In this document: piece by piece, positions 8,283-16,463 of the stretch | Position numbering within the stretch: the stretch's first letter is position 1 | Layout of the letters: each line of letters opens with the position of its first letter | Source of the DNA: Bradyrhizobium elkanii WSM2783 | Lineage (GTDB): Bacteria > Pseudomonadota > Alphaproteobacteria > Rhizobiales > Xanthobacteraceae | Length of the DNA stretch: 53,417 bases | Direction of reading: 5' to 3' | Assembly (NCBI RefSeq): GCF_000472865.1 | Contig: NZ_AXAP01000058.1 | Span: 1-53,417 of the forward strand | The notes under the pieces: generated by a model | Database searches by the model: none | Told to the model about the DNA's origin: nothing | Seen by the model: only the letters and a program-made list of their open reading frames with translations | Position numbers and translations under genes: made by a program

Positions 8283-9404
8283 CTACATTCCGATCGAGGC
8301 GAAGAACACGGCGAACAGGCCGTCGAGCACGATGACCAGGAAGATCGACTTGACGACGGAGGACGTCGTCTGCTGCCCGAGCGATTCCGCGCTGCCCTTG
8401 ACGCGAAGCCCTTCGCTCGCCGCGATCAGGCCGATGACCAGCGCCATGAACGGCGCCTTGATCATGCCGACCTCGAAACTGTTGATCGAGACCGCCTCAT
8501 GCAGCCGCGCGATGAAGATCGCCGGGCCCATGCCGCCATAGAGCCAGGTGACGAGCCCGCCGCCATAGAGCGCGGCCATCGACCCCAGGAAGGTGAGGAT
8601 CGGCAGCGCAATCACCAGCGCCAGCACGCGCGGCAGGATCAGCACCTCGACGGGATCGAGGCCCATGGTCGTGAGCGCGTCGATCTCCTCGCGCATCTTC
8701 ATCGAGCCGATCTCGGCGGTGTAGGCGCTGCCGGAACGTCCGGCCACCATGATCGCGACGATCAGGACGCCGAGTTCGCGCAGCACCAGGATGCCGACCA
8801 TGTCGACGACATAGGAATCTGCGCCGAACTTGCGGAAATGGAAAATGCCCTGCTGGGCGATGATGGCACCGATCAGGAACGTGATCAGCACCATGATCGG
8901 GATCGCACGCCAGCCGACCTGGCCGAGTTGATAGACGGTGGAGGTGAAGCGAAACGATCGCGGATGGCGCATCGTCCGGAACAGCGCGATGCCGACACTG
9001 CCGAGCATGTCGAGGAAGACCATGGTCTCGGCGATCACGCCACGTCCGACCCGCTCGAGCAGGTCGGCGAGCGCGTTGGTGCGCCGCGCGGGCGCCGGCG
9101 GCCTGCGGTTCAATTTCCGAACTTCGCCGATCAATCCGGAATAGCTGGCGGAAAGGCCGGTTATCTCGGCTTCGCTCGCTTGCGTCGTTCCGCCGCGCGC
9201 CAGTTTCTCGATCAGCCAGGCGCCCACCGTGTCCAGCGCGGTGATCCCGCTCAGGTCGATCTTGCGGATGCCCTGCGCAAGCCGCGGCTGGATGCCCGCG
9301 CACAGCCGCTCCAGAATCTCGACATTGGCAACCGTCCACGCGCCACGCGGATGGAGCGAGCGGACCGCGCCGTCATCCATGGTCAGGTCAGGGGCACTGT
9401 TCAA
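8283..9404 (-). CDS. ABC transporter permease, MlaE type, with N-terminal STAS domain
   Basis: The 373-residue protein has a cytoplasmic STAS-like domain (about 12-95; KIDLSGITALDTVGAWLIEK) followed by the MlaE permease (about 125-373) with five to six membrane segments and the family motif region GRSGSAYTAEIGSMKMREEIDAL. In E. coli the STAS subunit is the separate protein MlaB; here it is fused to the permease, as in many alphaproteobacterial Mla-type permeases. It is the first gene of the operon. The repeat block at 9536-9760 lies upstream. Confidence 0.92.
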   Translation of the reverse strand: MNSAPDLTMDDGAVRSLHPRGAWTVANVEILERLCAGIQPRLAQGIRKIDLSGITALDTVGAWLIEKLARGGTTQASEAEITGLSASYSGLIGEVRKLNRRPPAPARRTNALADLLERVGRGVIAETMVFLDMLGSVGIALFRTMRHPRSFRFTSTVYQLGQVGWRAIPIMVLITFLIGAIIAQQGIFHFRKFGADSYVVDMVGILVLRELGVLIVAIMVAGRSGSAYTAEIGSMKMREEIDALTTMGLDPVEVLILPRVLALVIALPILTFLGSMAALYGGGLVTWLYGGMGPAIFIARLHEAVSINSFEVGMIKAPFMALVIGLIAASEGLRVKGSAESLGQQTTSSVVKSIFLVIVLDGLFAVFFASIGM

Positions 9405-9767
9405 GATGATACCTCCAGAAGTCCGGAGGCGACCCTAGCCGGGCCGGCGGGCAATCGTTTGACACAGCGCAATAGATACCCAGGCGGTCCAGAACCTTGG
9501 GGGCGTGACGCTGCCGCAGGGCTATGCGGCAGCATCGTAGCCCGTTCGATCAGCGGCCGGAGTTAGTTGATTCCGGTTCCGCCACGCCCACTGCCGTCAT
9601 TCCGGGGCGATGCGCAGCATCGAGCCCGGAATCCATTTCTCCGCCGCCCCTTGCGGCCTGATGGATTCCGGGCTCGCGCTACGCGCGCCCCGGAATGACG
9701 GGCCGTTATTGCTGAGCTCGAGAGCGGCCCCGGGTTACGCTGGCGCTCCACCCGGGCTACAGACCCT
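9405..9767. repeat. Gene-free gap holding the inverted second copy of the dispersed repeat
   Basis: 9547-9742 matches 1-200 in reverse orientation, and 9730-9760 repeats the right arm of the 212-301 palindrome. The core tcattccggggc (9598-9609) and gccccggaatgac (9687-9699) form a long imperfect palindrome. The remaining 130 bases (9405-9535) would hold the promoter of the Mla operon; I see no convincing site. The short frame at 9563-9751 is repeat sequence and not a gene. Confidence 0.8.
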
Positions 9768-10640
9768 CTATCGCGCGAGCGCTGCTGACACCGATTCGGC
9801 CAGCGGCGTCGTCGGGCGACCGATGAGCGCGTTCAATTGCCTGGAGGCGTCATAGAGTGCGCCATTGGCCGCTTTGGCGTCGCTGTCCGCCAGGAGCACC
9901 GCGAAGGCTTCCGGCAGGCCGATCGACACCAGCGCAGCCTTGTAATCGGCCTCCGGCAAATCCTTGTAGACGACGGGCTTGCCGGACTGCCTGGCGATCT
10001 CGGCGGCATAGTCGGCGAGCGTATAGCCATTATCGCCGGCAAGCTCGTAGATCTGGCCCGCCTGATTATCGCGGCTTGCGAGCACGGCTGTCGCAGCCGC
10101 GGCGTAATCGGCGCGCGCGGCGAGGGAGATGCGGCCCTGTCCTGCGGCGCCCAGTACGGCCCCATGCTCGACGGCAGCGGCAATATTGCCGGTGTAGTTC
10201 TCGGTGTACCAGCCGTTGCGGAGGAACACGAAGGGCACGCCGGATGCGCGGATCAGCGCTTCCGTCTTGCGGTGCTCCTCCGCCAGCGCCAGCGGGCTAG
10301 TGTCGGCATGGAGGATGCTGGTGTAGGCGAGCAGCTTCACACCCGTCGCTTTCGCCGCATCGATGACATGGCCGTGCTGGCGGACGCGCTGCCCGATCTC
10401 GCTCGAAGAGATCAGAAGCACCTTGTCCGCACCTGTGAGGGCAGCCTTAAGGGCGGCGGGGTCTTCATAATTTGCTGTGCGAAGCTCGACGCCGCGCTCC
10501 GCCAGGTCTTTGGCGGCGACGGGGTCACGGACGATACCAACCAGATGCGCACCGGGGGCGATCCGCAAGAGCTCGGCGATGACGAGGCGGCCCAACTGGC
10601 CGGTTACCCCGGTGATGGCGATACGTTCGGAAATTGTCAT
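9768..10640 (-). CDS. NmrA/QorB-type NAD(P)-binding oxidoreductase
   Basis: The 290-residue protein has an N-terminal Rossmann fold (ITGVTGQLGRLV, glycine motif near residues 9-18) and an overall sequence like the NmrA-like family that includes QorB/YtfG quinone reductase (VLLISSSEIGQR, YTSILHADTSPLALAEEH, FLRNGWYTENY, GRISLAARADYAAA). Likely role: NADPH-dependent quinone reduction or redox sensing in the cytosol. It is divergent from an HxlR regulator, the usual partner of such genes, and a perfect operator-like inverted repeat lies between them. The ATG has an upstream ribosome site (aggaagagga). Confidence 0.9.
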   Translation of the reverse strand: MTISERIAITGVTGQLGRLVIAELLRIAPGAHLVGIVRDPVAAKDLAERGVELRTANYEDPAALKAALTGADKVLLISSSEIGQRVRQHGHVIDAAKATGVKLLAYTSILHADTSPLALAEEHRKTEALIRASGVPFVFLRNGWYTENYTGNIAAAVEHGAVLGAAGQGRISLAARADYAAAATAVLASRDNQAGQIYELAGDNGYTLADYAAEIARQSGKPVVYKDLPEADYKAALVSIGLPEAFAVLLADSDAKAANGALYDASRQLNALIGRPTTPLAESVSAALAR

Positions 10641-10651
10641 GTTCCTCTTCC

Positions 10652-10670
10652 TGGTCTAAAATAGAGACCA
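10652..10670. promoter_or_regulatory. Operator-like inverted repeat for the HxlR regulator
   Basis: tggtct (10652-10657) and agacca (10665-10670) form a perfect six-base inverted repeat with a seven-base spacer in the 77-base gap between the divergent oxidoreductase and hxlR-type genes. This is the size and place expected of a site that controls both genes. Confidence 0.55.
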
Positions 10671-10717
10671 AGCCTAGATACGAGGCCACCGGAGATCGCG
10701 GAAGGAGGCAGGTTTTG

Positions 10718-11155
10718 GTGACAGGGTTACGCGAAAATAACCTTGGGTCGGCCCAGGAGTGCCTGGGGCAGCGCTTCCAGACCTGGCGCGGCGGCGAGTT
10801 CGACCTCGCGCTTTGCCCGGTCCGCGGCATCCTGGATCGTCTCGGCGACAAGTGGACCACGCTGATCTTGATCGTGCTCGCGCAGCGGCCGCATCGCTTC
10901 AGCGAGATCCGGCGGTCGATCCCCGACATCTCCAAGCGCATGCTGACGCAAACGCTTCGCGACCTCGAGCGCGACGGCATGATCACGCGCCGCGTGTTCC
11001 CGACCAAGCCGCCGAGCGTGGAGTACGGATTGACAGAACTCGGCGAATCCCTGCTCGAACCCGTGGCCCAACTCGTCACTTGGGCGGAGACAAGCCAGAC
11101 CAAGATCGCGATGGCGAGATCGGCGTTCGACGCGGCGGAAGCGTCACGGGGCTAG
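10718..11155 (+). CDS. HxlR-family transcriptional regulator
   Basis: About 145 residues with the HxlR winged-helix pattern: CPVRGILDRLGDKWTTLIL, then RFSEIRRSIPDISKRMLTQT and LERDGMITRRVFPTKPPSVE. The Cys early in this motif is the residue that senses electrophiles or quinones in the related YodB and QorR proteins. I place the start at the GTG at 10718, nine bases after a strong aaggagg (10702-10708); TTG at 10715 is possible. A longer frame starting at 10634 would overlap the divergent gene. It probably represses the oxidoreductase gene at 9768-10640 until a reactive compound appears. Confidence 0.9.
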   Translation: MTGLRENNLGSAQECLGQRFQTWRGGEFDLALCPVRGILDRLGDKWTTLILIVLAQRPHRFSEIRRSIPDISKRMLTQTLRDLERDGMITRRVFPTKPPSVEYGLTELGESLLEPVAQLVTWAETSQTKIAMARSAFDAAEASRG

Positions 11156-11168
11156 GCAGCCCCGGATC

Positions 11169-11846
11169 TCACGACGGATCGAAGCCGAGCGCGACTTCCA
11201 CTGTCATGGAATCGGGAAGAGCCGGCGGTATCTGCGGCAGCGGCTGGGCGCGGCGAATGGTATCGATTGCGGCCTGATCGAGCACGGCTTGACCGGAGCT
11301 GGTCTTGACCCAGGCGCCGAGCAATTTCCCATCGCGGCCGACCGAGAAGACCGCAAGCACCGTTCCCTGCAGATGCTGCCGCTTGGCGGCCCGCGGATAG
11401 CGCTGGAATTTGTCGATATGACGCACCAGGATGTCCCTGAACTGCAGCTTCGCGGGGGTTGGCACGGCGTCCGCGGAACGCAGCGGGATCCTGCTCGAAA
11501 CGGCTGCTTCGGAAGACGACGTCTCTTCGACCGGGAGTGCCGCGAGCGTGTTGCGCGACATCTCGGCCGGCGTCTCAGTCGGAGCCTTGCCCGGGTTTGC
11601 TGCGTTCACGGCCGTTGACTGCGAAGCTTGGTTCACCGGGATCGGCAGCGGATCCGGACGCGGCAACAGCCGGACCTCGACGACTGCCGTCGGCTCGGCC
11701 TGCCCGCCAGCCCTGTGGAGCTGAAGGTGAAGCCAATACACGCCGCCCACGAAAAGTAACCCGACGATCGCCGGAAACAGCATCAGCCGAAAGCCCTGCC
11801 CGAACAGCGAGGCATCCGGATCGTCATCGGTCACGAAGGATTTCAT
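11169..11846 (-). CDS. TonB-family energy transducer
   Basis: The 225-residue protein has a short cytoplasmic start, one membrane helix (about 20-42), a Pro/Ala/Ser-rich periplasmic spacer (about 50-130) and a C-terminal TonB domain (about 135-225: KFQRYPRAAKRQHLQGTVLA, VFSVGRDGKLL, AAIDTIRRAQPLPQIP). It would couple proton-motive force to outer-membrane receptors or a similar trans-envelope process. No ExbB, ExbD or receptor gene is next to it, so its partners must be elsewhere. It is convergent with the HxlR gene (13-base gap). Confidence 0.9.
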   Translation of the reverse strand: MKSFVTDDDPDASLFGQGFRLMLFPAIVGLLFVGGVYWLHLQLHRAGGQAEPTAVVEVRLLPRPDPLPIPVNQASQSTAVNAANPGKAPTETPAEMSRNTLAALPVEETSSSEAAVSSRIPLRSADAVPTPAKLQFRDILVRHIDKFQRYPRAAKRQHLQGTVLAVFSVGRDGKLLGAWVKTSSGQAVLDQAAIDTIRRAQPLPQIPPALPDSMTVEVALGFDPS

Positions 11847-12099
11847 CGCGCAGTGCTTACCGTGACGATCGCGCGCACGGGCTGAGGGGCTTCAGCGCCG
11901 ACATGCGCGCCCAATAGCGAACCCCGCGCCAGCATCCGGTCATCTCGTTCGTGCCTGTCTTCCGTGGAATCATCCGGCCCGCAAAGCGGCTCGCAAGCGG
12001 GCGCGGCTTCGGCCGGAAACTAGCTCATATAGTCTCTTTGTGACAGAAATCTATTCCTGCCAAACTCCCGGCGAGGCCTGTTCGAGCGTGATGAGATGG

Positions 12100-12150
12100 C
12101 TAGAGCATGATCCGGAAAACCGCTTCACGCTTTTCCGGATCATGCTCTAG
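12100..12150. repeat. Perfect gagcatgatc palindrome, copy 1
   Basis: A perfect 20-base inverted repeat (12100-12119 and 12131-12150) surrounds an 11-base loop. The right arm, read on the minus strand, supplies the TAG stop codon (12147-12149) of the MCP-like gene, so the element sits exactly at the end of the chemotaxis operon and could act as transcript end or 3' protection. The rest of the 300-base gap from 11847 shows nothing recognisable. Confidence 0.9.
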
Positions 12151-13883
12151 AACAGCAGCACGCCGTCGTCGTGCACCTCCGGCTCGGGCCGGTGCGGCGT
12201 GGATTTTGACATCACGCCGAGGCGCTGCAGGACGTCCCGATGGACCTGCCGCTCCCGTTCCATCGTGTACTGCGCGAACAGATCGTCCAGCACCGCCTCA
12301 TCGCTCGAAGTCAGCGACAGCTTTCCGATCGTTGCGCTCGACGCCTCGAGGCGCGAGGCAGCAGCCGGGAGGGACGCGGATGCCTCGCCGAGCGTGGTCA
12401 TCAGATCGTGGGCACCACCCATCAAGGCCTCGAATTCGGCACCCTCGTGGACGAGCCGGTCCATCAACCGATCGAGCCGCGCGTTGCCGGCCTCGATCTC
12501 CTGCAGCGTTTGCAGAATCGACGGCTCGAGCCTGGTCAATTGCGCTGGATTTCCATGAGCGCGCAACTCCTTGAGATCGCCGGCAGCGCGCTCGATGCGG
12601 TCGAGGATCGGCTTCAGCCTGGAAGCGCCGGCGGAGACCTGATCCGCGGTCATCTTGAGCTCGTTGGCGATCACGACGAACGCATTGCCCTTCACGCCCA
12701 GATGGCCGGCCTTGAGGCTGGCATTCATGCCGATCAGGATGATGTCGACGACGGCCTCGCCAAGGCCCGCGATCGCCAGACGAAACTTGCCGAGCGTATC
12801 CTCGACGACGGAGAGGGCAGCATCGACCGATCTGCCCGAATTCTCGCAGGTCGCAATCAGCTCCGAGGCCTGCGCCAGCGTTTGCTTGATGACGGCAAGG
12901 AATGACGGGGCCTCGCCGTCATGGCCGCCATATACCGAGCGACCTTGCGCAACCACGCCGGTCGCATCGGCAAGGATGGCATTCAGCGAACGGACGATCG
13001 CGCCGATATCATCGCCGAACTCGCGATCCGAATCCTTGAGTTGCGCGGCCTGGAGCTGGCAGATGATCTGGGCTCTTCGCGCACTGGCATCCGCTTCGAG
13101 CGCCGGAACGGTGCTTACCGCTGCGACAGCGACGCGCCGCAAGCCGCCGCAGACATGCTCCAGACGTTGCCGCGTGCTGTCGCCCGACTGCAGCGAGATG
13201 ATCGCGCTGCCGACGGCATCGGCGATCTTCTTGGTGCTCCTGCCCGCGAGCTCGACAAGATGGACGCTCTTGTCCTGCTGCTCGCGCATCCCTGCATAAG
13301 CCGAGATCAGACCGGCGCTCGCCGAGAGAAGCTGCCCCCGATAGAGCTTCTCGAATTCCTTCTGCCTGTTGAGCGCAGTTTCGACCGCTACCGACAGCAG
13401 CTTCTGATCGCGCGCGCAGCCTTCGATCGAATGCTGCACCGATTGCCCGAGCTCGAATACCTCCTTTGTGAAATCAAGGAAGCTGTCGCGCTCGCCGTCC
13501 AGCGACGCCGCCTCGATGCGCGCGCTCCGCGCGATGATGGAGATCATCTGGATATGCTTGAAGAGCGGCGCGATCTGCGCGGATGCCGCCTCGGCATCCT
13601 CGCCGATCCGGCCGAGAAGCGCGCTTTCCGCCGGCAGTGCCTCGGCCAGCGCGTTCAAGCAGCCGGCGATATCCTGAAGCGCCGTCGAGGCGCCTTCGAT
13701 CTCCGCGCCCGACATTTCGCGCGAGAGGCCAGTGAGCGCGCCCTCGAGCTCCTTGAACAGGGCGTGACCGCGACCGAGATGATTGCCGACCTTGGCAAAA
13801 CTATCCTCGATGCGGGACGACACCTCCTCGATGGAGGCAACCGCCGCAGTAACCGTGTCGGTCTGGACGTCGGGAGAGATCAT
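12147..13883 (-). CDS. Soluble MCP-like helical protein, last gene of che operon
   Basis: The 578-residue protein is almost all alpha-helical, with no signal peptide, membrane helix, PAS or HAMP domain. Two stretches look like the tip region of chemoreceptor signalling hairpins but are degenerate: about 108-155 (MISIIARSARIEAAS... FLDFTKEVFELG) and about 375-420 (DIILIGMNASLKAGHLG... FVVIANELK). Compare the normal LLALNAAVEAARAGEHGKGF found in the two MCPs of this operon; the CheW-binding tip IARQT is missing from the second. Between them LQSGDSTRQRLEHV (231-244) has the DxTxQ pattern of the CheZ active helix (Asp235, Gln239). Function is open: adaptor, decoy receptor or CheY phosphatase. It follows cheB by four bases. 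Confidence 0.7.
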   Translation of the reverse strand: MISPDVQTDTVTAAVASIEEVSSRIEDSFAKVGNHLGRGHALFKELEGALTGLSREMSGAEIEGASTALQDIAGCLNALAEALPAESALLGRIGEDAEAASAQIAPLFKHIQMISIIARSARIEAASLDGERDSFLDFTKEVFELGQSVQHSIEGCARDQKLLSVAVETALNRQKEFEKLYRGQLLSASAGLISAYAGMREQQDKSVHLVELAGRSTKKIADAVGSAIISLQSGDSTRQRLEHVCGGLRRVAVAAVSTVPALEADASARRAQIICQLQAAQLKDSDREFGDDIGAIVRSLNAILADATGVVAQGRSVYGGHDGEAPSFLAVIKQTLAQASELIATCENSGRSVDAALSVVEDTLGKFRLAIAGLGEAVVDIILIGMNASLKAGHLGVKGNAFVVIANELKMTADQVSAGASRLKPILDRIERAAGDLKELRAHGNPAQLTRLEPSILQTLQEIEAGNARLDRLMDRLVHEGAEFEALMGGAHDLMTTLGEASASLPAAASRLEASSATIGKLSLTSSDEAVLDDLFAQYTMERERQVHRDVLQRLGVMSKSTPHRPEPEVHDDGVLLF

Positions 13884-13887
13884 TGCA

Positions 13888-14979
13888 TCATTCCGTCAGG
13901 GCAGGTTGTCCGGCCTGGTGCCAGAGCATGATCTCGCGCGCGATGTGGTTGAGCGAAACCACCTTCTCCACGGCGCCGTGCGCGATCGCCTCTTTCGGCA
14001 TGCCGAACACCACGCAGCTCTCTTCGTCCTGCGCGCGCGTCGCCGCGCCAAGCTTGCGCATCTCCAAAAGGCCCCTCGCGCCGTCGTCGCCCATTCCCGT
14101 CATGATGATGCCGAGCGCATTGCGGCCGGCATATTGGGCCGCCGAACGGAACAGGACGTCGGCCGAGGGCCGATGCCGCGACACCGGCGGGCCGTCCTTG
14201 ATGGCGATGCTGTAACGCAGGCCGGTTCGTTGCAGCAGCATGTGGCGCGCGCCGGGCGCGATATAGGCGCAGCCCGGCTGCACCGGCTCGCCATCCTCCG
14301 CCTCTTTCACCGCAATCTGACAGGCGGCGTTGAGACGCCGCGCGAACGCCGCGGTGAAGCCCTGCGGCATGTGCTGAACGATCAGGATCCCCGGGCAACT
14401 CGGCGGCAGCGCCTCCAGCACGTCGAGCAGCGCCTCGGTGCCGCCGGTCGAGACGCCGATGCAGACGATCCGTTCGGTGGTGGGGCGCGAGCGCCCCTGG
14501 ATCGGCGGCGGCATGATGGCATCCGCCGTCAGCTTCTTTTCGATACTGCGCCGCTGCTGACGTGGACGCACGCGTGCACGCGCGGCCGACTTCACGGCTT
14601 CGCGCAGCCGGTTTGAACATTCCAGCAGCGCCTGCCGGGTATCGATCCGTGGCTTGGGAACGATATCGACCGCGCCGGCCTCGAAGGCTTCGAACATCTG
14701 ATCGGAGCCCTCTTCGGTGAGCGAGGAGCAGATGATCACCGGGATCGGGCGCTGCGCCATGATCTTGCGCAGGAACGTGATCCCATCCATGCGCGGCATC
14801 TCGATGTCGAGGATGATCACGTCGGGCAATTCGTTCTGCAGCCGCCGCGCCGCAGCGAACGGATCGGACGCGGTCGCCATCACCTCGATATCCGGATCCT
14901 CGCTCAGGATGGTCGTGAGAATTTGGCGTACCGACGCCGAATCATCCACGATCAGCACGCGAAGTTTCTGCTTTGGCAT
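13888..14979 (-). CDS. cheB: Chemotaxis methylesterase/deamidase CheB
   Basis: A 363-residue two-domain protein: receiver with phospho-acceptor Asp58 (IILDIEMPRMDG), a charged linker, then the methylesterase domain with catalytic Ser177 (GVSTGGTEA), His203 (VQHMPQGFT) and Asp299 (MTGMGDDGARG). It removes methyl groups from receptors, opposing CheR encoded just upstream. I chose ATG 14979 because ggag lies nine bases before it; the longer GTG start at 14994 would use up that site. The usual C-terminal receptor-tether partner motif was not seen on the two MCPs. Confidence 0.95.
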   Translation of the reverse strand: MPKQKLRVLIVDDSASVRQILTTILSEDPDIEVMATASDPFAAARRLQNELPDVIILDIEMPRMDGITFLRKIMAQRPIPVIICSSLTEEGSDQMFEAFEAGAVDIVPKPRIDTRQALLECSNRLREAVKSAARARVRPRQQRRSIEKKLTADAIMPPPIQGRSRPTTERIVCIGVSTGGTEALLDVLEALPPSCPGILIVQHMPQGFTAAFARRLNAACQIAVKEAEDGEPVQPGCAYIAPGARHMLLQRTGLRYSIAIKDGPPVSRHRPSADVLFRSAAQYAGRNALGIIMTGMGDDGARGLLEMRKLGAATRAQDEESCVVFGMPKEAIAHGAVEKVVSLNHIAREIMLWHQAGQPALTE

Positions 14980-14998
14980 TGCCGTGCGCTCCACGTCG

Positions 14999-15841
14999 CT
15001 AGACTCTAAAAACTGTCGGCTGAACCTGCTTCAACGTCGGCACCGTGTTGTGGATCATCGATTCGGAATGCCCCACCAGCAGATAGCCTCCCGGCCGTAA
15101 GTGCGAGCAAAGCTGATCGACGACCTTGCGCTGCGTCTTCCTGTCGAAATAGATCAGGACGTTCCGGCAGAAGATGATGTCGACGTCACGGTCCACAGGA
15201 TAGCTGGAATCCATTAAATTCATCCGCATGAAATTCGTCAGTCGCCGCAATTCCGGCACCATGCGGACTTCGTTGCTCGATCGGTCCTTCGACGACAGGA
15301 AGTAGCGCTTCACGAACTCGGAAGGGACCGGCGCGATGACGTCGCGCGTGTAGATGGCGGCTTTGGCAAGCCGCAGCACCGCAGTCGAGATGTCCGTTCC
15401 GAGGATGCGAAACTGGAACCTTGTGCCAGACCTCGTCATGTCGTCGAGAACCATCGCGGTCGTATAGGCTTCCATGCCGGTCGAGCAGGCCGCGCTCCAT
15501 ATCTTCAACCCGTGCGAGCCGCGACCGCGGGGCTTCAGGAGCGCCGGCACCGCGACCTCCTTCAAGAAGGTGAAATGCGCCGGCTCGCGGAAGAAATCCG
15601 TCTTGTTGGTCGTGACCACATCGATCAGATGGGTCAGCTCGTTGTCGGGCAGGCCATTGTCGAACAGATGCTCGACATATTCGTTGAGCCCGGAATAGTT
15701 GAGCGCGCGGACGCGCTTGTGCAGCCGCCCTTCCAGCATCAGGCGCTTGCCAGCAGGCAGCTTGATGCCGACCTGCCCCTCGATCAATTCAGCGATCGTG
15801 CGGAATTGACGATCGGATAAATGTACCCCGGCTCCCAGCAT
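14999..15841 (-). CDS. cheR: Chemotaxis protein methyltransferase CheR
   Basis: The 280-residue protein has a helical N-terminal domain and a SAM-dependent methyltransferase domain. Family landmarks: TTNKTDFFREPAHF, the SAM loop WSAACSTGMEAYT, LGTDIS, FCRNVLIYFD and GYLLVGHSES near the C terminus. It methylates glutamates on the operon's receptors. The SAM loop reads STGMEAYT where the common form is STGEEPYS, a change at two positions that are usually Glu and Pro. There is no TPR extension, so it is a plain CheR. Confidence 0.94.
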   Translation of the reverse strand: MLGAGVHLSDRQFRTIAELIEGQVGIKLPAGKRLMLEGRLHKRVRALNYSGLNEYVEHLFDNGLPDNELTHLIDVVTTNKTDFFREPAHFTFLKEVAVPALLKPRGRGSHGLKIWSAACSTGMEAYTTAMVLDDMTRSGTRFQFRILGTDISTAVLRLAKAAIYTRDVIAPVPSEFVKRYFLSSKDRSSNEVRMVPELRRLTNFMRMNLMDSSYPVDRDVDIIFCRNVLIYFDRKTQRKVVDQLCSHLRPGGYLLVGHSESMIHNTVPTLKQVQPTVFRV

Positions 15842-15857
15842 CGCCGATGTCGCAAGT

Positions 15858-16343
15858 CTAGGCTGCGGCTGATGCGTCGACGCGGGCCTCGTCGGCGGAC
15901 ACTTCCGCGTCGGCCATCAGTCGTGCGAGATCGAAGATGATGACGAACTTTTCTCCCTTGCGTCCGATGCCCGCGATGTAGTCGGATTGCCAGCGTCCGC
16001 CGACCGAGGGCACGGGACCGATCGAGTCCTCGTCGATGTCGGTGACCTCGAACACGCAGTCCGCCACGAAGCCGACGCCAACCAGGCGGTCGTTCATCGG
16101 CACGTCCAGGATGATGATGCGCGTCGCCTCCGTCGCCGGCACGCTCGGCAGATCGAGCTTCAGGCGGAGGTCGACGATCGGATAACCGCTGCCGCGCACG
16201 TCGATCATGCCGAGCATGAAATGCGGCGCGTGCGGCAGACGCGAAATCGGCCGCATGTCGAGGATTTCGCGGACATTGCAGATGCTGATGCCGAAGGTCT
16301 CCCCGGCGAGACCAAGCGTCAGATATTGAGCGGTGCCGGCCAT
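15858..16343 (-). CDS. cheW: CheW adaptor protein (first downstream copy)
   Basis: The 161-residue protein has the CheW fold pattern: YLTLGLAGETFGISICNVRE, then HFMLGMIDVRGSGYPIVDLR and VGVGFVADCVFEVTDID. It links CheA to receptors. It is one of two CheW genes in this operon; the other is at 20066-20536 and differs clearly, suggesting that the two serve different contacts. The ATG has a good ribosome site (ggaagga). It has an Ala/Asp-rich tail of about 20 residues. Confidence 0.93.
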   Translation of the reverse strand: MAGTAQYLTLGLAGETFGISICNVREILDMRPISRLPHAPHFMLGMIDVRGSGYPIVDLRLKLDLPSVPATEATRIIILDVPMNDRLVGVGFVADCVFEVTDIDEDSIGPVPSVGGRWQSDYIAGIGRKGEKFVIIFDLARLMADAEVSADEARVDASAAA

Positions 16344-16411
16344 GTTGCATCCTTCCGGTCAGAGATCGCGGGGACTTGCCTCGAAGGCCGGCCCCCGCGT
16401 GTTTCTTTTCT

Positions 16412-16463
16412 GAGCATGATCTTTTCGGAAAACCGGTTCCCCACTTTTCCGGATCATGCTCTA
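16412..16463. repeat. gagcatgatc palindrome, copy 2
   Basis: gagcatgatcttttcggaaaa at the left and ttttccggatcatgctctag at the right form an imperfect palindrome related to copies at 12100-12150 and 24698-24770. Its right arm carries the TAG stop (16461-16463) of the MCP gene, as copy 1 does for the MCP-like gene. It fills the gap between that MCP and the downstream cheW and could lower downstream expression. Confidence 0.85.

Noticed and set aside
9563..9751. Small open frame within the repeat block (similar one at 83-292)
   Set aside because: The frames arise from the palindromic repeat itself and occur in both copies in different contexts.
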